Shown one piece after another: positions 1 to 8,478 of a DNA stretch of 41,706 bases. Numbering within the stretch: the stretch's first letter is position 1; each line of letters starts with the position of its first letter. The notes beneath the pieces were generated by a model, which was given only the letters and a program-made list of their open reading frames with translations, did no database searches and had not been told where the DNA came from. A program made the position numbers and the translations under genes. The DNA is from Bacteroidia bacterium. Lineage in GTDB: Bacteria; Bacteroidota; Bacteroidia; Cytophagales; JAAEPT01. Location: positions 1 through 41,706 of the forward strand of contig JAUIJC010000036.1 of the NCBI GenBank assembly GCA_030431525.1, given 5' to 3'.

Positions 1-2
1 TT

Positions 3-1004
3 GGCACCGCAAGCTATGGCACGGACAAGTTTGTGACCGTGAGCCAAAGCCAAGACAAAAATGGCATCCTGAACATTTTCCAATTGGTAGGCCATGCCGT
101 CGATGGTACGGATAACATGGAATTCGTAGTGGAAGGTCCTTACAATTATGCCAATGAACGCCCTGGATACCCTGTGTTAGAAAAAGCTGGTGATGGAAAA
201 GTGGGCATGATTTACCAATCCAGCCCAAGCAGTTCCACCCCTTCCCATATCCTTTTCAAAAGCATTGACCTTACGGGCGCTACACCATCAGTTTCGCCAA
301 CCGCTGAGAGTGGTCAGCAAACGGGCATCAAAGTGTCATCGGCCAGCATGGATGATTCTTTCTTCCCAGACATCGCTTGGAACAGCCAGCTTAACCTTTT
401 CGGGGTGGTTTATGAATCAGGCTCCGCCAAATCAAAAAAGCTTCACTTCCTGACAGTGGATGCCAGTGGCAACGTAGTGACAGAGGCAAAAACTGTCCTT
501 GATGACGATGAAATCCAAGTGCAGTTCCCAAAAATCTCTGCCGACGGCGACGGTTTCGTGATTGCTTGGGAGGATTTCCGCACCATCGAAATTGGCGACG
601 CAGGTCCTGTGGAAGGAACGCCATCCGTTCGTATCGCCCAAGTTGATGACAAAGGCAATCTAAAAACGCTTACAGGTACGGCAGAAATTTTCGACCCTGC
701 GGATAATTCCCTGTTGATTTCAAACCCTTATGTCTTAGAGGCTTCTATTTATTTGGATGTGGTGACCAAAGAGGCTGGCAAAACCTATGGTGTGGTTTGG
801 GCGACCCAAACTGCTCCTTTGCAGATTTACTTTTCCGAGGTGACTATTGATAATGGTACAATCAGCGCCACTGTGCAGAAAAATATCAGCGACAATAATC
901 TGAACTGCGACACACCTGAATTGATTTACAAAGACGGAAAATATCAGGTGGTATGGACTGAAAAGGAAAGTGGAAACTACAAGATTGTAACCGCCCACAA
1001 CTAA
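3..1004 (+). CDS. Beta-propeller-like surface protein, 5' truncated
   Basis: The frame is open to the left edge without a stop, so this is the 3' part of a longer gene; an internal GTG at 33 is not a convincing start. The visible 333 residues contain repeated segments of one type: FPDIAWNS followed by GVVYE, FPKISADGDGFVIAWED, TYGVVWAT, and a last PELIYKDGKYQVVWTE. Such Pro-x-Ile ... Val-x-Trp repeats are typical of secreted beta-propellers of the BNR/sialidase-like kind. No catalytic motif and no T9SS sorting domain is seen at the C-terminus, which ends shortly after the last repeat. The protein is inferred to be extracytoplasmic; ligand and function are unknown. A hairpin at 1045-1074 follows the stop. 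Confidence 0.6.
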   Translation, partial: GTASYGTDKFVTVSQSQDKNGILNIFQLVGHAVDGTDNMEFVVEGPYNYANERPGYPVLEKAGDGKVGMIYQSSPSSSTPSHILFKSIDLTGATPSVSPTAESGQQTGIKVSSASMDDSFFPDIAWNSQLNLFGVVYESGSAKSKKLHFLTVDASGNVVTEAKTVLDDDEIQVQFPKISADGDGFVIAWEDFRTIEIGDAGPVEGTPSVRIAQVDDKGNLKTLTGTAEIFDPADNSLLISNPYVLEASIYLDVVTKEAGKTYGVVWATQTAPLQIYFSEVTIDNGTISATVQKNISDNNLNCDTPELIYKDGKYQVVWTEKESGNYKIVTAHN

Positions 1005-1044
1005 GGATTTCCTCGAAGGGATATTAGAATAAATCCCAACATTG

Positions 1045-1080
1045 GGGACGCCAACCACAATGGACTGGCGTCCCTATTTT
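1045..1080 (+). terminator. Hairpin terminator after the truncated gene
   Basis: GGGACGCCA at 1045-1053 pairs perfectly with TGGCGTCCC at 1066-1074, followed by TATTTT. It lies 40 bases after the stop and 30 before the next ATG. It resembles the dispersed 'GGGACGCC' intergenic hairpins seen in many bacteria, so it may be a repeat copy acting as a terminator. Confidence 0.65.
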
Positions 1081-1109
1081 CTTTCCTTTGAACCTGAAAG
1101 CCCAATATT

Positions 1110-2219
1110 ATGTCCGAATCAAGCTTTAAAAAATTAGCCCTGTTTTTCTTCTTCTTTTGCGTAGGAGGCATTCTGATTTTCAATGCCCTGAAGGAGCACA
1201 AGCGTTCATTCACCCTTTACAAAGCTCCGATAGCCTTCGAGAAAAAACCTACGAAACTACCTTTACCAAAATCAGCTTCCTATGCTGAAAAACGTGGTTT
1301 TGGTGATTTTAACAATGATGGCATCGAAGACATGTATGAAATCGAGGACAAAGATGTCTTCGGTCAAAACTATGAGGTAAGGGTATTCAAAGGGGAATAT
1401 AAAAAGGCCGAAGGGGCTGATAGCACCAAGGAGCTCCTCCATTTTTCCAACGAAGTGACCTCCATCCCACTTCCCGTAACGGTCAGCTGGTTCTCGAATC
1501 TGACAAAGATTGATGTGGCCGATGTGAACGGCGATGGCTATGCGGACGTCATTTTCTCAGAATACCGAGTATCCAATACAGGAAAGGAGGACCTGTTCTT
1601 CGCTTATTCGCTAAACCAAGCTGGGAAATCATTCGCCTCCCAAAAAACAGACTTTTCCCTTACGGGAGAACAAACGTTCCTTCAAGCCCTCCTCGGCTTT
1701 ATCCACCAAGGAAATTCCTACAGCAATTCCGAAGAAAGCGTTTCCGACTACCTCAAAATGGACTGGGGCGATATGAACGGAGATGGCAATGAGGATTTTG
1801 TGATGTTCTGGAGGCAATATGAGAACCTCCACATTGAGGTGTTCTATGCCAATGAAAAAGGAAAAGTAGGCTTCGACCGCACTGAAAGCTACTCAGTGAA
1901 CAAGACCCTCAAAAACCGCTTTATGCGAGGCATCGACCTTGAAGATTTTACAGGCGATGGCAAACAGGACATTTTGATTCGTCACGATTACAAAGGCGAG
2001 GAATCCATTGTCAACTTGTTGGTGAACACTGGTGAAGGCTTTGACCCACACAACGACTTCTCTTTGAACACCCACGACTTTGACTTGTTCGGATTTGAAA
2101 AGTACGACTCCTTTGACATCGACAAGGACGGCAAGGCTGACTTCATCCACCTCGGAAAAATGGACGACAAAAAATTCTGTAGCTTTAACTTGAACCAGTA
2201 TCCGAAGACGGAACTCTAA
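1110..2219 (+). CDS. Membrane-anchored FG-GAP/VCBS repeat protein
   Basis: 369 aa, ATG start. An N-terminal hydrophobic stretch (about residues 8-29, rich in Phe) after two lysines acts as signal peptide or anchor. The rest carries five calcium-loop repeats of FG-GAP/VCBS type: DFNNDGIED, DVNGDGYAD, DMNGDGNED, DFTGDGKQD and DIDKDGKAD. These DxNxDGxxD loops bind Ca2+ in alpha-integrin-like beta-propellers, so the protein is expected to fold as a propeller outside the cytoplasm. No enzymatic domain is visible. It follows the truncated propeller gene on the same strand but is separated from it by a hairpin, so co-transcription is doubtful. Function is unknown; adhesion or envelope binding would fit. 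Confidence 0.75.
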   Translation: MSESSFKKLALFFFFFCVGGILIFNALKEHKRSFTLYKAPIAFEKKPTKLPLPKSASYAEKRGFGDFNNDGIEDMYEIEDKDVFGQNYEVRVFKGEYKKAEGADSTKELLHFSNEVTSIPLPVTVSWFSNLTKIDVADVNGDGYADVIFSEYRVSNTGKEDLFFAYSLNQAGKSFASQKTDFSLTGEQTFLQALLGFIHQGNSYSNSEESVSDYLKMDWGDMNGDGNEDFVMFWRQYENLHIEVFYANEKGKVGFDRTESYSVNKTLKNRFMRGIDLEDFTGDGKQDILIRHDYKGEESIVNLLVNTGEGFDPHNDFSLNTHDFDLFGFEKYDSFDIDKDGKADFIHLGKMDDKKFCSFNLNQYPKTEL

Positions 2220-2221
2220 AT

Positions 2222-2259
2222 ATTGACTTTAGAGGTTAGACATTAGACGTTAGCTACCT
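2222..2259. repeat. TTAGACGTTAGA-type intergenic repeat, single arm
   Basis: Degenerate tandem copies of a 'TTAGACNTTAGA' unit directly after the FG-GAP gene stop. The same family occurs at 13289-13367 as a perfect hairpin and at 33644-33735 as an imperfect one. Confidence 0.6.
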
Positions 2260-2308
2260 AAATGAAATGAATAGCGATCAGCCTACAGACAGCGAATAAT
2301 CAACTTAT

Positions 2309-2343
2309 CCCCTCTTCTGGCATTAAGCTTGAAGAGGGGTTTA
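2309..2343 (+). terminator. Terminator of the FG-GAP gene
   Basis: CCCCTCTTC at 2309-2317 and GAAGAGGGG at 2331-2339 form a perfect 9-bp stem followed by TTTA. It lies 90 bases after the FG-GAP stop and 30 before the next start. Confidence 0.75.
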
Positions 2344-2371
2344 CCATTCTTCAACAAAAGACCTTTAAACC

Positions 2372-2791
2372 ATGAAAAAGCTACTTTTCCTCCTCCTCGC
2401 ATTCACTTTCTTTGGCGCCGCACACGCACAAGACATCAAAGACAAAGACCAAAACTCCCTTGGCAGCATCCAAAAAGACGGCTACGTGTTTAGCGCCGAG
2501 GGCGATACCTTGGGGCTGATCACCAAGAGCAAAATCACCGACGCCAACGGAAGAACGCTTGGTTATATTGACAAAAGCGGAACCGTGCGCAACAAGTACC
2601 AAAAGACCTTGGGCTTTATCTCTACCTCTGATGGGCGTGTCACCACCAAGGATGGCAACACCTTAGGCTATACCCAGAATGGCAAAATAATGAACAAAGG
2701 AAAAATCGCCATCGGCTTCTACGACGAGGAAAACGTCACTTACCAACAAGCCGCGCTCTTCTTCTTTTTCTTCTTCCACCACGAAGACTAA
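2372..2791 (+). CDS. Secreted '5-fold beta-flower'-like repeat protein with hexa-Phe C-terminus
   Basis: 139 aa. A clean signal peptide (MKKLLFLLLAFTFFGAAHAQ) is followed by about five degenerate repeats of 20-22 residues, each with an 'LG-aromatic-I' core and a Gly-containing turn: TLGLITKSK, TLGYIDKSG, TLGFISTSD, TLGYTQNGK, AIGFYDEE. This resembles the Bacteroidota proteins called 5-fold beta-flower; the family call is by pattern only. The C-terminus ends in LFFFFFFHHED, a run of six phenylalanines. A paralogue with the same ending lies at 4364-4774, on the other side of a TPR gene. Likely periplasmic or outer-membrane associated. Function unknown. Confidence 0.7.
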   Translation: MKKLLFLLLAFTFFGAAHAQDIKDKDQNSLGSIQKDGYVFSAEGDTLGLITKSKITDANGRTLGYIDKSGTVRNKYQKTLGFISTSDGRVTTKDGNTLGYTQNGKIMNKGKIAIGFYDEENVTYQQAALFFFFFFHHED

Positions 2792-2808
2792 AAAAGCATC
2801 CAGTATTC

Positions 2809-2858
2809 AAATCCGTTTTCCACGCTTACAAGGCGTAGAAAACGGATTTTGTATTTTT
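2809..2858 (+). terminator. Strong terminator between beta-flower gene and TPR gene
   Basis: A 17-bp inverted repeat (2809-2825 with 2833-2849, one mismatch, core ATCCGTTTTC) with a 7-base loop is followed by a T-rich tract. A TTG at 2849 that would extend the downstream TPR frame lies inside this terminator, which argues against that start. Confidence 0.85.
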
Positions 2859-2887
2859 GGCCCTACGCACTTTCAAACCGTTTTTCT

Positions 2888-4315
2888 ATGAGTACAACTT
2901 CACCAATGAAACGCCTTAAAACGATAGGTCTAAGCCTTTTGGTTCTTGTGACGGCAGCAGGACTTTATTGGAACGTCTACTGCAACAGCTATAACCGCGC
3001 TGACCATATAGCTGATTACTATGGCTGGAAATATGGAGATGACTATGTTGGCTTAGTGAATAAAGCGAAATACTTTGCCTACAAAAAGGATTACTACCAA
3101 GCCTATGAAATTCTGGACAGGGTCATCGAGAAGGATGCTGAAAACAGTGCAAAATACCTTTGGCTCAAAGGTGAAATCGAATTAAAGGAAGGAGGACGTT
3201 CATATTTCAACTCCTTTTCTGAGTACACCAAACTCAAACCTGAGGACCCTCAAGGACATTTGATGGAGGGCAAGGCCTATTTCATAGACCAAGATTATAT
3301 CAGAGCACTTCCCCCTTTAAAGAAAGCAATTCGATTAGATGACAGCCTTCTTGAGGCCTCAACCATGTTGGCAGAAGCCTACTTAGATCTCTCCTTTGGA
3401 AACGATATATCTGGGAGAGACACCTATTTAAAAGCTGGATTAGCCCATTGCAATAATTCGATTCAGCTGTCACCTTTTGACTCCAGCCTTTACGCAATAA
3501 GAGCCTTATTCAAAATGGGGCAAAAAAAATATGGGGAAGCCATCCACGACTTGAATCTTGTTCTGAAAAATGACCCCAAAAACGTCGACTACCGAATGGC
3601 CCGTCTGGAATGCTACCTCAAGTTGAATAAGCTTGATGAAGCACGAAAAGAAGCCACCGTGTTGGCATCCCTCCCAAACATTCCTTGGCGTGCCACGCTC
3701 CTCATTGCGGAAATGCAGAAAGAGAACGGTGAGATTGAAAAAGCCTTGGCCACCTTGGAACCCATTGCCGACCCACGTTCCTCCAAGGGAGAAGTGTTCC
3801 TCCTCAAAGGCCTTTGCCTCGACCACATGGGCAAGTATTCCGAAGCGCTTGGCCTCTACAAAAAAGCGGAACGAAATAATGCTCCCATCCCACACTACAT
3901 TGCTGGGCGCTTGTACCTCGATGAAAAGAACTGGTCAGACGCTGATTCTGAATTCAGAAAGGCAATCAAAAAACCGTCCATTGACAAGCATTTGGCCCTT
4001 TTGTTCAAAAGCAGAACAGGCATTGAAAAGGACATGTTCTTTTTCCCTCAAAGCGACCTGAAGGATTTGGATGAGGCATTGGCCCTAAACCCGAATAGCG
4101 GGCTCAATTACCTGACTCGCGCAGAGTTGAAAGAGCGGATTTTAAGGGAAGAGCATTCCATGATGAATTATATCCCTTCCTTGAAAGGCCTGAAGACAAA
4201 CCGCTACAAGGACATCTTAAAGGACCTCGAAAAAGCAGAGGCATTAGGCTTAAAAGACCATTACTACCAAAAGAGGGCTGAAACCCTAAAGCAGAAAACC
4301 CTTTCCAAGCTCTAA
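2888..4315 (+). CDS. Membrane-anchored TPR protein
   Basis: 475 aa from ATG 2888; an ATG at 2906 (MKRLKTIG) is also possible. A signal anchor near the N-terminus (about residues 10-28) is followed by helical tetratricopeptide repeats over most of the length. Clear ones include AYEILDRVIEKDAEN, ALPPLKKAIRLDDS, AIHDLNLVLKNDPKN, EALGLYKKAERNN, and a last ALALNPNSGLNYLTRAEL region. TPRs mediate protein-protein contacts; no enzymatic motif is present. It is flanked by the two beta-flower paralogues on the same strand, but a strong terminator lies upstream, so it probably has its own promoter. The downstream beta-flower gene starts 48 bases after its stop and could be co-transcribed. Partner and function unknown. 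Confidence 0.75.
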   Translation: MSTTSPMKRLKTIGLSLLVLVTAAGLYWNVYCNSYNRADHIADYYGWKYGDDYVGLVNKAKYFAYKKDYYQAYEILDRVIEKDAENSAKYLWLKGEIELKEGGRSYFNSFSEYTKLKPEDPQGHLMEGKAYFIDQDYIRALPPLKKAIRLDDSLLEASTMLAEAYLDLSFGNDISGRDTYLKAGLAHCNNSIQLSPFDSSLYAIRALFKMGQKKYGEAIHDLNLVLKNDPKNVDYRMARLECYLKLNKLDEARKEATVLASLPNIPWRATLLIAEMQKENGEIEKALATLEPIADPRSSKGEVFLLKGLCLDHMGKYSEALGLYKKAERNNAPIPHYIAGRLYLDEKNWSDADSEFRKAIKKPSIDKHLALLFKSRTGIEKDMFFFPQSDLKDLDEALALNPNSGLNYLTRAELKERILREEHSMMNYIPSLKGLKTNRYKDILKDLEKAEALGLKDHYYQKRAETLKQKTLSKL

Positions 4316-4363
4316 TCAGCATGATCTTCAACAGGGATTCGATTTAACCATAAACCCCTTTTT

Positions 4364-4774
4364 ATGAAAAAGCTTTTTACCCTTGCCTTACTTCTTTGCC
4401 TTGGCACGCTTGCCTTTGGCCAACGCGTACGCAATGGCTCCAACAGCACCGTCGGCTATGTTGAAAAAGATGGTCGTGTGAAAAATGGCTCAAACTCCAC
4501 CATTGGCTATATCCGTTCGGGACGTATCACAGACGGTTCCAATAAAACCATCGGCTATATCGACAACAGCGGTCGCGTGATGGATGCCTCACGCAAAACC
4601 ATTGGCTACATCGAAAGCAACGGCACAGTAAGAAACGCCTCGCGAAGCACCATCGGCTATGTGAAAGACGGTCGGGTGATGAACGGTAGCCGTTCCACCA
4701 TTGGCTACTATGACGCCAAAGTCAGTTCCGTACAAAACGTAGGCATCTTCTTCTTTTTCTTCTTCAAACCTTAA
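4364..4774 (+). CDS. Secreted '5-fold beta-flower'-like repeat protein with hexa-Phe C-terminus
   Basis: 136 aa. Signal peptide of about 19 residues (MKKLFTLALLLCLGTLAFGQ), then six near-regular repeats with an 'S-x-x-TIGYI-x-x-x-GRV-x-x-G' core: STVGYVEKDGRVKNGSN, STIGYIRSGRI, KTIGYIDNSGRV, KTIGYIESNGTV, STIGYVKDGRV, STIGYYDAK. Regular short beta repeats of this sort fit the 5-fold beta-flower fold. It ends GIFFFFFFKP; the DNA for the Phe run (TTCTTCTTTTTCTTCTTC) is identical to that in the paralogue at 2372-2791, although the repeats have diverged. Probably an envelope protein; function unknown. A terminator follows. Confidence 0.75.
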   Translation: MKKLFTLALLLCLGTLAFGQRVRNGSNSTVGYVEKDGRVKNGSNSTIGYIRSGRITDGSNKTIGYIDNSGRVMDASRKTIGYIESNGTVRNASRSTIGYVKDGRVMNGSRSTIGYYDAKVSSVQNVGIFFFFFFKP

Positions 4775-4795
4775 AAAAGAAGCAAACGACTTTCG

Positions 4796-4833
4796 GTCCC
4801 AAGCTGGTTAAATAACTGGCTTGGGACTTTTTT
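4796..4833. terminator. Terminator between convergent genes
   Basis: GTCCCAAGC (4796-4804) pairs with GCTTGGGAC (4819-4827), followed by TTTTTTA on +. The minus-strand LRR gene ends at 4838 and an A-run lies on the left side (4771-4778), so it may serve both directions. Confidence 0.8.
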
Positions 4834-4837
4834 ATGC

Positions 4838-5884
4838 TCAACGGTTATTCCAACGATGGTGGGATTCATCTTGGGAATCCACAAACACTTCCACGTTAGG
4901 GCTGACAACGCTTCGGGCTTGCTGTTTCAACTTTTGGCTTCCAACATACAAGACCTGCAACTTTGGAAACTGGCGAATCCAATCTGGAATACGCTCCAGC
5001 CCACAGCGCTCGATGTGCAAATTCTCCAACTTTGATAGCGCCAATAATCTATGAGGCAATTGCTTTAGGCGATTTTTGCTGAGGTTGAGGTATTCCAAAT
5101 TTTTCATTCCTTCCAAGCCTTGAGGCACCTCCGACAAGCGAATATTTTCAAGACTCAAATACTTTAAACCTTGCATTTGAAACAACTCAGGATTCAAGGC
5201 AATGGATTTATTTCCCCCAAGAAAAAGTGCTTTCAAATACTTGAGTTTGAACACCACTTCTGGAATTGACTTCAACTTATTGTTCTGAAGATTTAAGGAT
5301 TCTAAACCTTCCAATTCGGCCATACTTTCAGGAAGCTCCTTCAATAAATTATCATCAAGCTTAAGTGAGGTGAGATTGCTCAATTCTCCGATTTCATCAG
5401 GAAGACTTTCCAAGGATTGTCGCCAAAGCTCCAAGGTTCCATAGGATGTTAATGAGGCCATCACCCCCAAAGCATAGCGTGAACTCTTGAGCAAATGGCG
5501 AATGCCCATTCGCCTGTATCGAAAAAGTTCGATGGCCAGATTCGCACTCTCAACGCCTAAAAGTTTACCAGCCTTAGTGAACATCTTGTCCACCTGCTTT
5601 CCTTGGTTGTGTTCATTTTTTTCAACCAACGAAAGGATACCCTCCAACTCGGGGGAAACACGCTCCACCAAATACGATTGAGCCTGTTGGCTGATTTCCT
5701 CCAAAGGACAAAAAAGGGCCAAAGTGATTAACTGGCCCAAAAGCATTTGGTTGTCCTCCTCCTTATAATTGCCCAACCTGCCTGAAGCCAACACCTCCAT
5801 TCCCTGATTAAATGTGGCGGAATTGGGAATTAATTTGGTCAATTCCTTCAGCTCCTCACCAGTCAACAGCTTTCCTTCTTCCAT
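4838..5884 (-). CDS. Leucine-rich repeat protein
   Basis: 348 aa from ATG at 5884 (MEEGKLLTGEEL); a GTG at 5920 would add 12 poor-looking residues. The first ~160 residues are helical and of no family I recognise. The C-terminal half has about seven LRRs of the bacterial 23-residue type: LTSLKLDDNLLKELPESM, LESLNLQNNKLKSIPEVV, LKALFLGGN, LKYLSLENIRLSEVPQGL, LEYLNLSKNRLKQLPHRL, LENLHIERCGLERIPDWI, LQVLYVGSQKLK. There is no signal peptide, so it is probably cytoplasmic and binds other proteins. It converges with the beta-flower gene and stands divergent from the haem operon. Function unknown. Confidence 0.75.
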   Translation of the reverse strand: MEEGKLLTGEELKELTKLIPNSATFNQGMEVLASGRLGNYKEEDNQMLLGQLITLALFCPLEEISQQAQSYLVERVSPELEGILSLVEKNEHNQGKQVDKMFTKAGKLLGVESANLAIELFRYRRMGIRHLLKSSRYALGVMASLTSYGTLELWRQSLESLPDEIGELSNLTSLKLDDNLLKELPESMAELEGLESLNLQNNKLKSIPEVVFKLKYLKALFLGGNKSIALNPELFQMQGLKYLSLENIRLSEVPQGLEGMKNLEYLNLSKNRLKQLPHRLLALSKLENLHIERCGLERIPDWIRQFPKLQVLYVGSQKLKQQARSVVSPNVEVFVDSQDESHHRWNNR

Positions 5885-6074
5885 ACAAAACGGTTTTAAA
5901 AGCCATAAGCACCTACTCACAAAAGGGTACTCGACTACCTATACTAAATAGCTTTAATGACCCCAAACGGAAATATAGGAGTAATATTCATAGTTCTTTC
6001 TCCTCCTCATACTACCGTCCCTTAGGGATTCGCCTCACTACATTTCACCCAAAAATTTTCACTACACAAGGCGA

Positions 6075-6105
6075 TTGTACCAACAAGACCGCCCTCCTAC
6101 TTTTG
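6075..6105 (+). promoter_or_regulatory. Bacteroidota promoter of the haem uptake operon
   Basis: TTG at 6075-6077, a 20-base spacer, then TACTTTTG at 6098-6105, which matches the Bacteroidota -33 TTG / -7 TAnnTTTG consensus. The predicted transcription start near 6112 leaves a short leader before ATG 6134. The hmuR-hmuS genes lie downstream. No obvious iron-regulator box is seen by eye. Confidence 0.65.
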
Positions 6106-6133
6106 TATTGTTTTTAATCAATCTAAATAAACA

Positions 6134-8434
6134 ATGCAGTTACGCAGGGTCATCTTATTCATTGCCGTGTCGATATCCGCCTTGACGGCTGGAGCCTTTA
6201 CCATCTCGGGAACGGTACTCGATGACCAAGGCGCACCCCTGCCGTTTGCAATCGTTTCTTTGGACAGCACACTTGGAAACCCATCTGATATGGATGGCCA
6301 TTTCCTGCTCAAAAATGTTAGTGCAGGAACGCATGAGCTACATATCCATTTTATGGGTTATGAGGAGACCTATGTTCCACTTACTGTTTCCAAAGACACC
6401 AGCCTAACCATTTCCATGAAAGCTACCCAGCTTTCATTGCCCACCACGGTGCTTTCCATCAGTCGCTCACCTTCTTCCATAGAGGATGCGCCTGTTCCCA
6501 TCACAGTAATCACCAAAGAGCAAATTGAACGCACGGCCTCCATCCGCTTGCAAGATGTACTTATCCAACAGGCTGGCCTCTCAATCACCAATGACCATGG
6601 ACAGGGCATCCAAATCCAAGGCTTGGAAGCTGACTACGTACTCATCCTTATGGATGGTGAACCAATGGTTGGCCGTTCGGCGGGCACCTTGGATTTGAGC
6701 CGAATCCCATTGGGAAATGTGGAGCGCATTGAAATCCTCAAAGGTCCTGCTTCCTCCATCTACGGCAGTGAAGCCATGGCCGGAGTTATCAACATCATCA
6801 CCAAAAAGGGCTCAAAGAAACCGATTACCCTTTCGGGGGATTTGAAATACGCCACCAACAACACGTGGAACATGAACGTGGGAAGTGGTTTCTCCAAAGG
6901 AAAACTCAGCGGACGTGTGGACTTGAACCGATACAGCACCGACGGTTTTGATTTGACGCCGAACACCATCTCACAGAGCACGCCAGCACACAGCAGTTAC
7001 ACCGTTGCACCTTCATTGAACTACCGCATTTCGGACAAATTGAGCTTTGGTGTGCAGGGCAGGTATTTCACCGAAGACCAAGAAAACTTGGTCACTTTCT
7101 CCTTCGATGAGGGCGACGAGGTGATGAACGAAACCGCCAACCAAACGGACTGGAGTGTTTCGCTAATCCTACGATGGAAAATCAGCAAGGCTTTGCGCTC
7201 CAACACCCGTGTGCACTACACCGGCTACAAAACCTTTACAGATTACGCCCATTTGGATGATGGGTCGCTTTATGACTCCAGTGACTTCCAACAGCACTAC
7301 GCCCGTGTGGAACAGCAGTTTGTCGCCTTCCTCAAGGACAATCATAAGATTGTAACGGGAATTGGCGTCGCCCAAGAAAGCGTTGACGCCAGTCGATACC
7401 GCACCGAGCACACCTTCCAGTCGGCATACGCCTACGGACAATACGAATTAAAATACAAAGGCTTCGTCTTTTTGCCGGGCGCACGTTTTGACGCCCACTC
7501 CGAATACACCAATGGCCAACTGAGCCCAAAGCTTGCCATCAGTAAGGGGTTGGGTAAAAAATGGAAAGTGAAGGGCTCGGTTGGTACGGGTTTCAAAACC
7601 CCAGATTTCCGTCAGCTCTATTTGTCCTTCACCAACCCTACTGTGGGCTACAGTGTATTCGGTTCGATGGTCTTGGACGAGGAGTTAGAACGTTTGGAGG
7701 AACAGGGACAAATCCAGAGCATGCTGGTTGACCCATCCGAAATGGAAGCCATCAGGGCCGAATCCTCCCTGTCGGGCCAATTCGGGCTGAGCTACAAGCC
7801 GTCCTCCAAACTTTCTCTCTCCTTTGGCGCCTTCCACAATGATGTGAAGGACATGATTGAGACCCTTCCAATCCTTACAAAAACAAACGGCCAGCAAGCC
7901 TTCAGCTATGTGAACCTCAATAAGGTGTTCACCCAAGGCCTTGATGCGGAAATCGATTGGAGACCGACAACCCGATGGGCGCTTTCATTGGGCTATCAAT
8001 TCTTGAATACGGGAGACAAACAAGTCATCGAAGACATCAAGGCCGGAACCATCTACACCCGCGACCATGAAACGCTTATCTCCACCAAGGTCAAACTTGA
8101 AAACTACGGCGGACTCTTCAACCGCTCCAAACACATGGCCACCATGCGCCTGTTCTACACCCACCCCAAAGGTGGATGGAGTGGCAGTCTTGTGGGCATC
8201 TACCGCAGTCGCTATGGCTACCAAGACATCAACGGCAACGCCATTCTGGATGATGAGAGCGAATACGCCGAAGGCTTTATGCTCTGGAACTTGGCCATCA
8301 GCAAAAAACTGAACCAAAACGTCGGCCTACAGGCTGGCATCGAAAACCTTTTCGGGTACACCGCTCCCCAATACCAACCGGGACTTTCTGGAAGAATATT
8401 CTTCGCCACGGTGCGCCTTGGACTGGGAAACTGA
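6134..8434 (+). CDS. hmuR: TonB-dependent outer-membrane haem receptor (HmuR-like)
   Basis: 766 aa. Signal peptide to about residue 21, then a carboxypeptidase-regulatory-like domain (about 23-105, from ISGTVLDDQGAPLPFAIVSL) typical of Bacteroidota TonB receptors. The plug domain follows (about 115-225, including LMDGEPMVGRS, VERIEILKGPASSIYGSEAM and INIITKKG), and then a 22-strand-type barrel to the C-terminal FFATVRLGLGN, ending in the residue pattern expected for BAM-inserted proteins. It carries substrate across the outer membrane using TonB energy. The haem assignment rests on the neighbours: HmuY, HmuTUV and HmuS follow on the same strand. A corrinoid or siderophore substrate is possible on sequence alone but less likely in this context. 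Confidence 0.85.
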   Translation: MQLRRVILFIAVSISALTAGAFTISGTVLDDQGAPLPFAIVSLDSTLGNPSDMDGHFLLKNVSAGTHELHIHFMGYEETYVPLTVSKDTSLTISMKATQLSLPTTVLSISRSPSSIEDAPVPITVITKEQIERTASIRLQDVLIQQAGLSITNDHGQGIQIQGLEADYVLILMDGEPMVGRSAGTLDLSRIPLGNVERIEILKGPASSIYGSEAMAGVINIITKKGSKKPITLSGDLKYATNNTWNMNVGSGFSKGKLSGRVDLNRYSTDGFDLTPNTISQSTPAHSSYTVAPSLNYRISDKLSFGVQGRYFTEDQENLVTFSFDEGDEVMNETANQTDWSVSLILRWKISKALRSNTRVHYTGYKTFTDYAHLDDGSLYDSSDFQQHYARVEQQFVAFLKDNHKIVTGIGVAQESVDASRYRTEHTFQSAYAYGQYELKYKGFVFLPGARFDAHSEYTNGQLSPKLAISKGLGKKWKVKGSVGTGFKTPDFRQLYLSFTNPTVGYSVFGSMVLDEELERLEEQGQIQSMLVDPSEMEAIRAESSLSGQFGLSYKPSSKLSLSFGAFHNDVKDMIETLPILTKTNGQQAFSYVNLNKVFTQGLDAEIDWRPTTRWALSLGYQFLNTGDKQVIEDIKAGTIYTRDHETLISTKVKLENYGGLFNRSKHMATMRLFYTHPKGGWSGSLVGIYRSRYGYQDINGNAILDDESEYAEGFMLWNLAISKKLNQNVGLQAGIENLFGYTAPQYQPGLSGRIFFATVRLGLGN

Positions 8435-8478
8435 TTTCGAATGCTTTAAAAGTTTAACAATTAATCAAACAAACGACC

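Noticed and set aside
735-1058. Antisense frame opposite the truncated propeller gene
   Set aside because: A shadow of the coding strand; no family pattern, and the end runs into the terminator hairpin.
2849-2887. TTG-initiated extension of the TPR gene
   Set aside because: The TTG lies in the T-tract of a strong terminator; ATG 2888 opens a plausible signal anchor.
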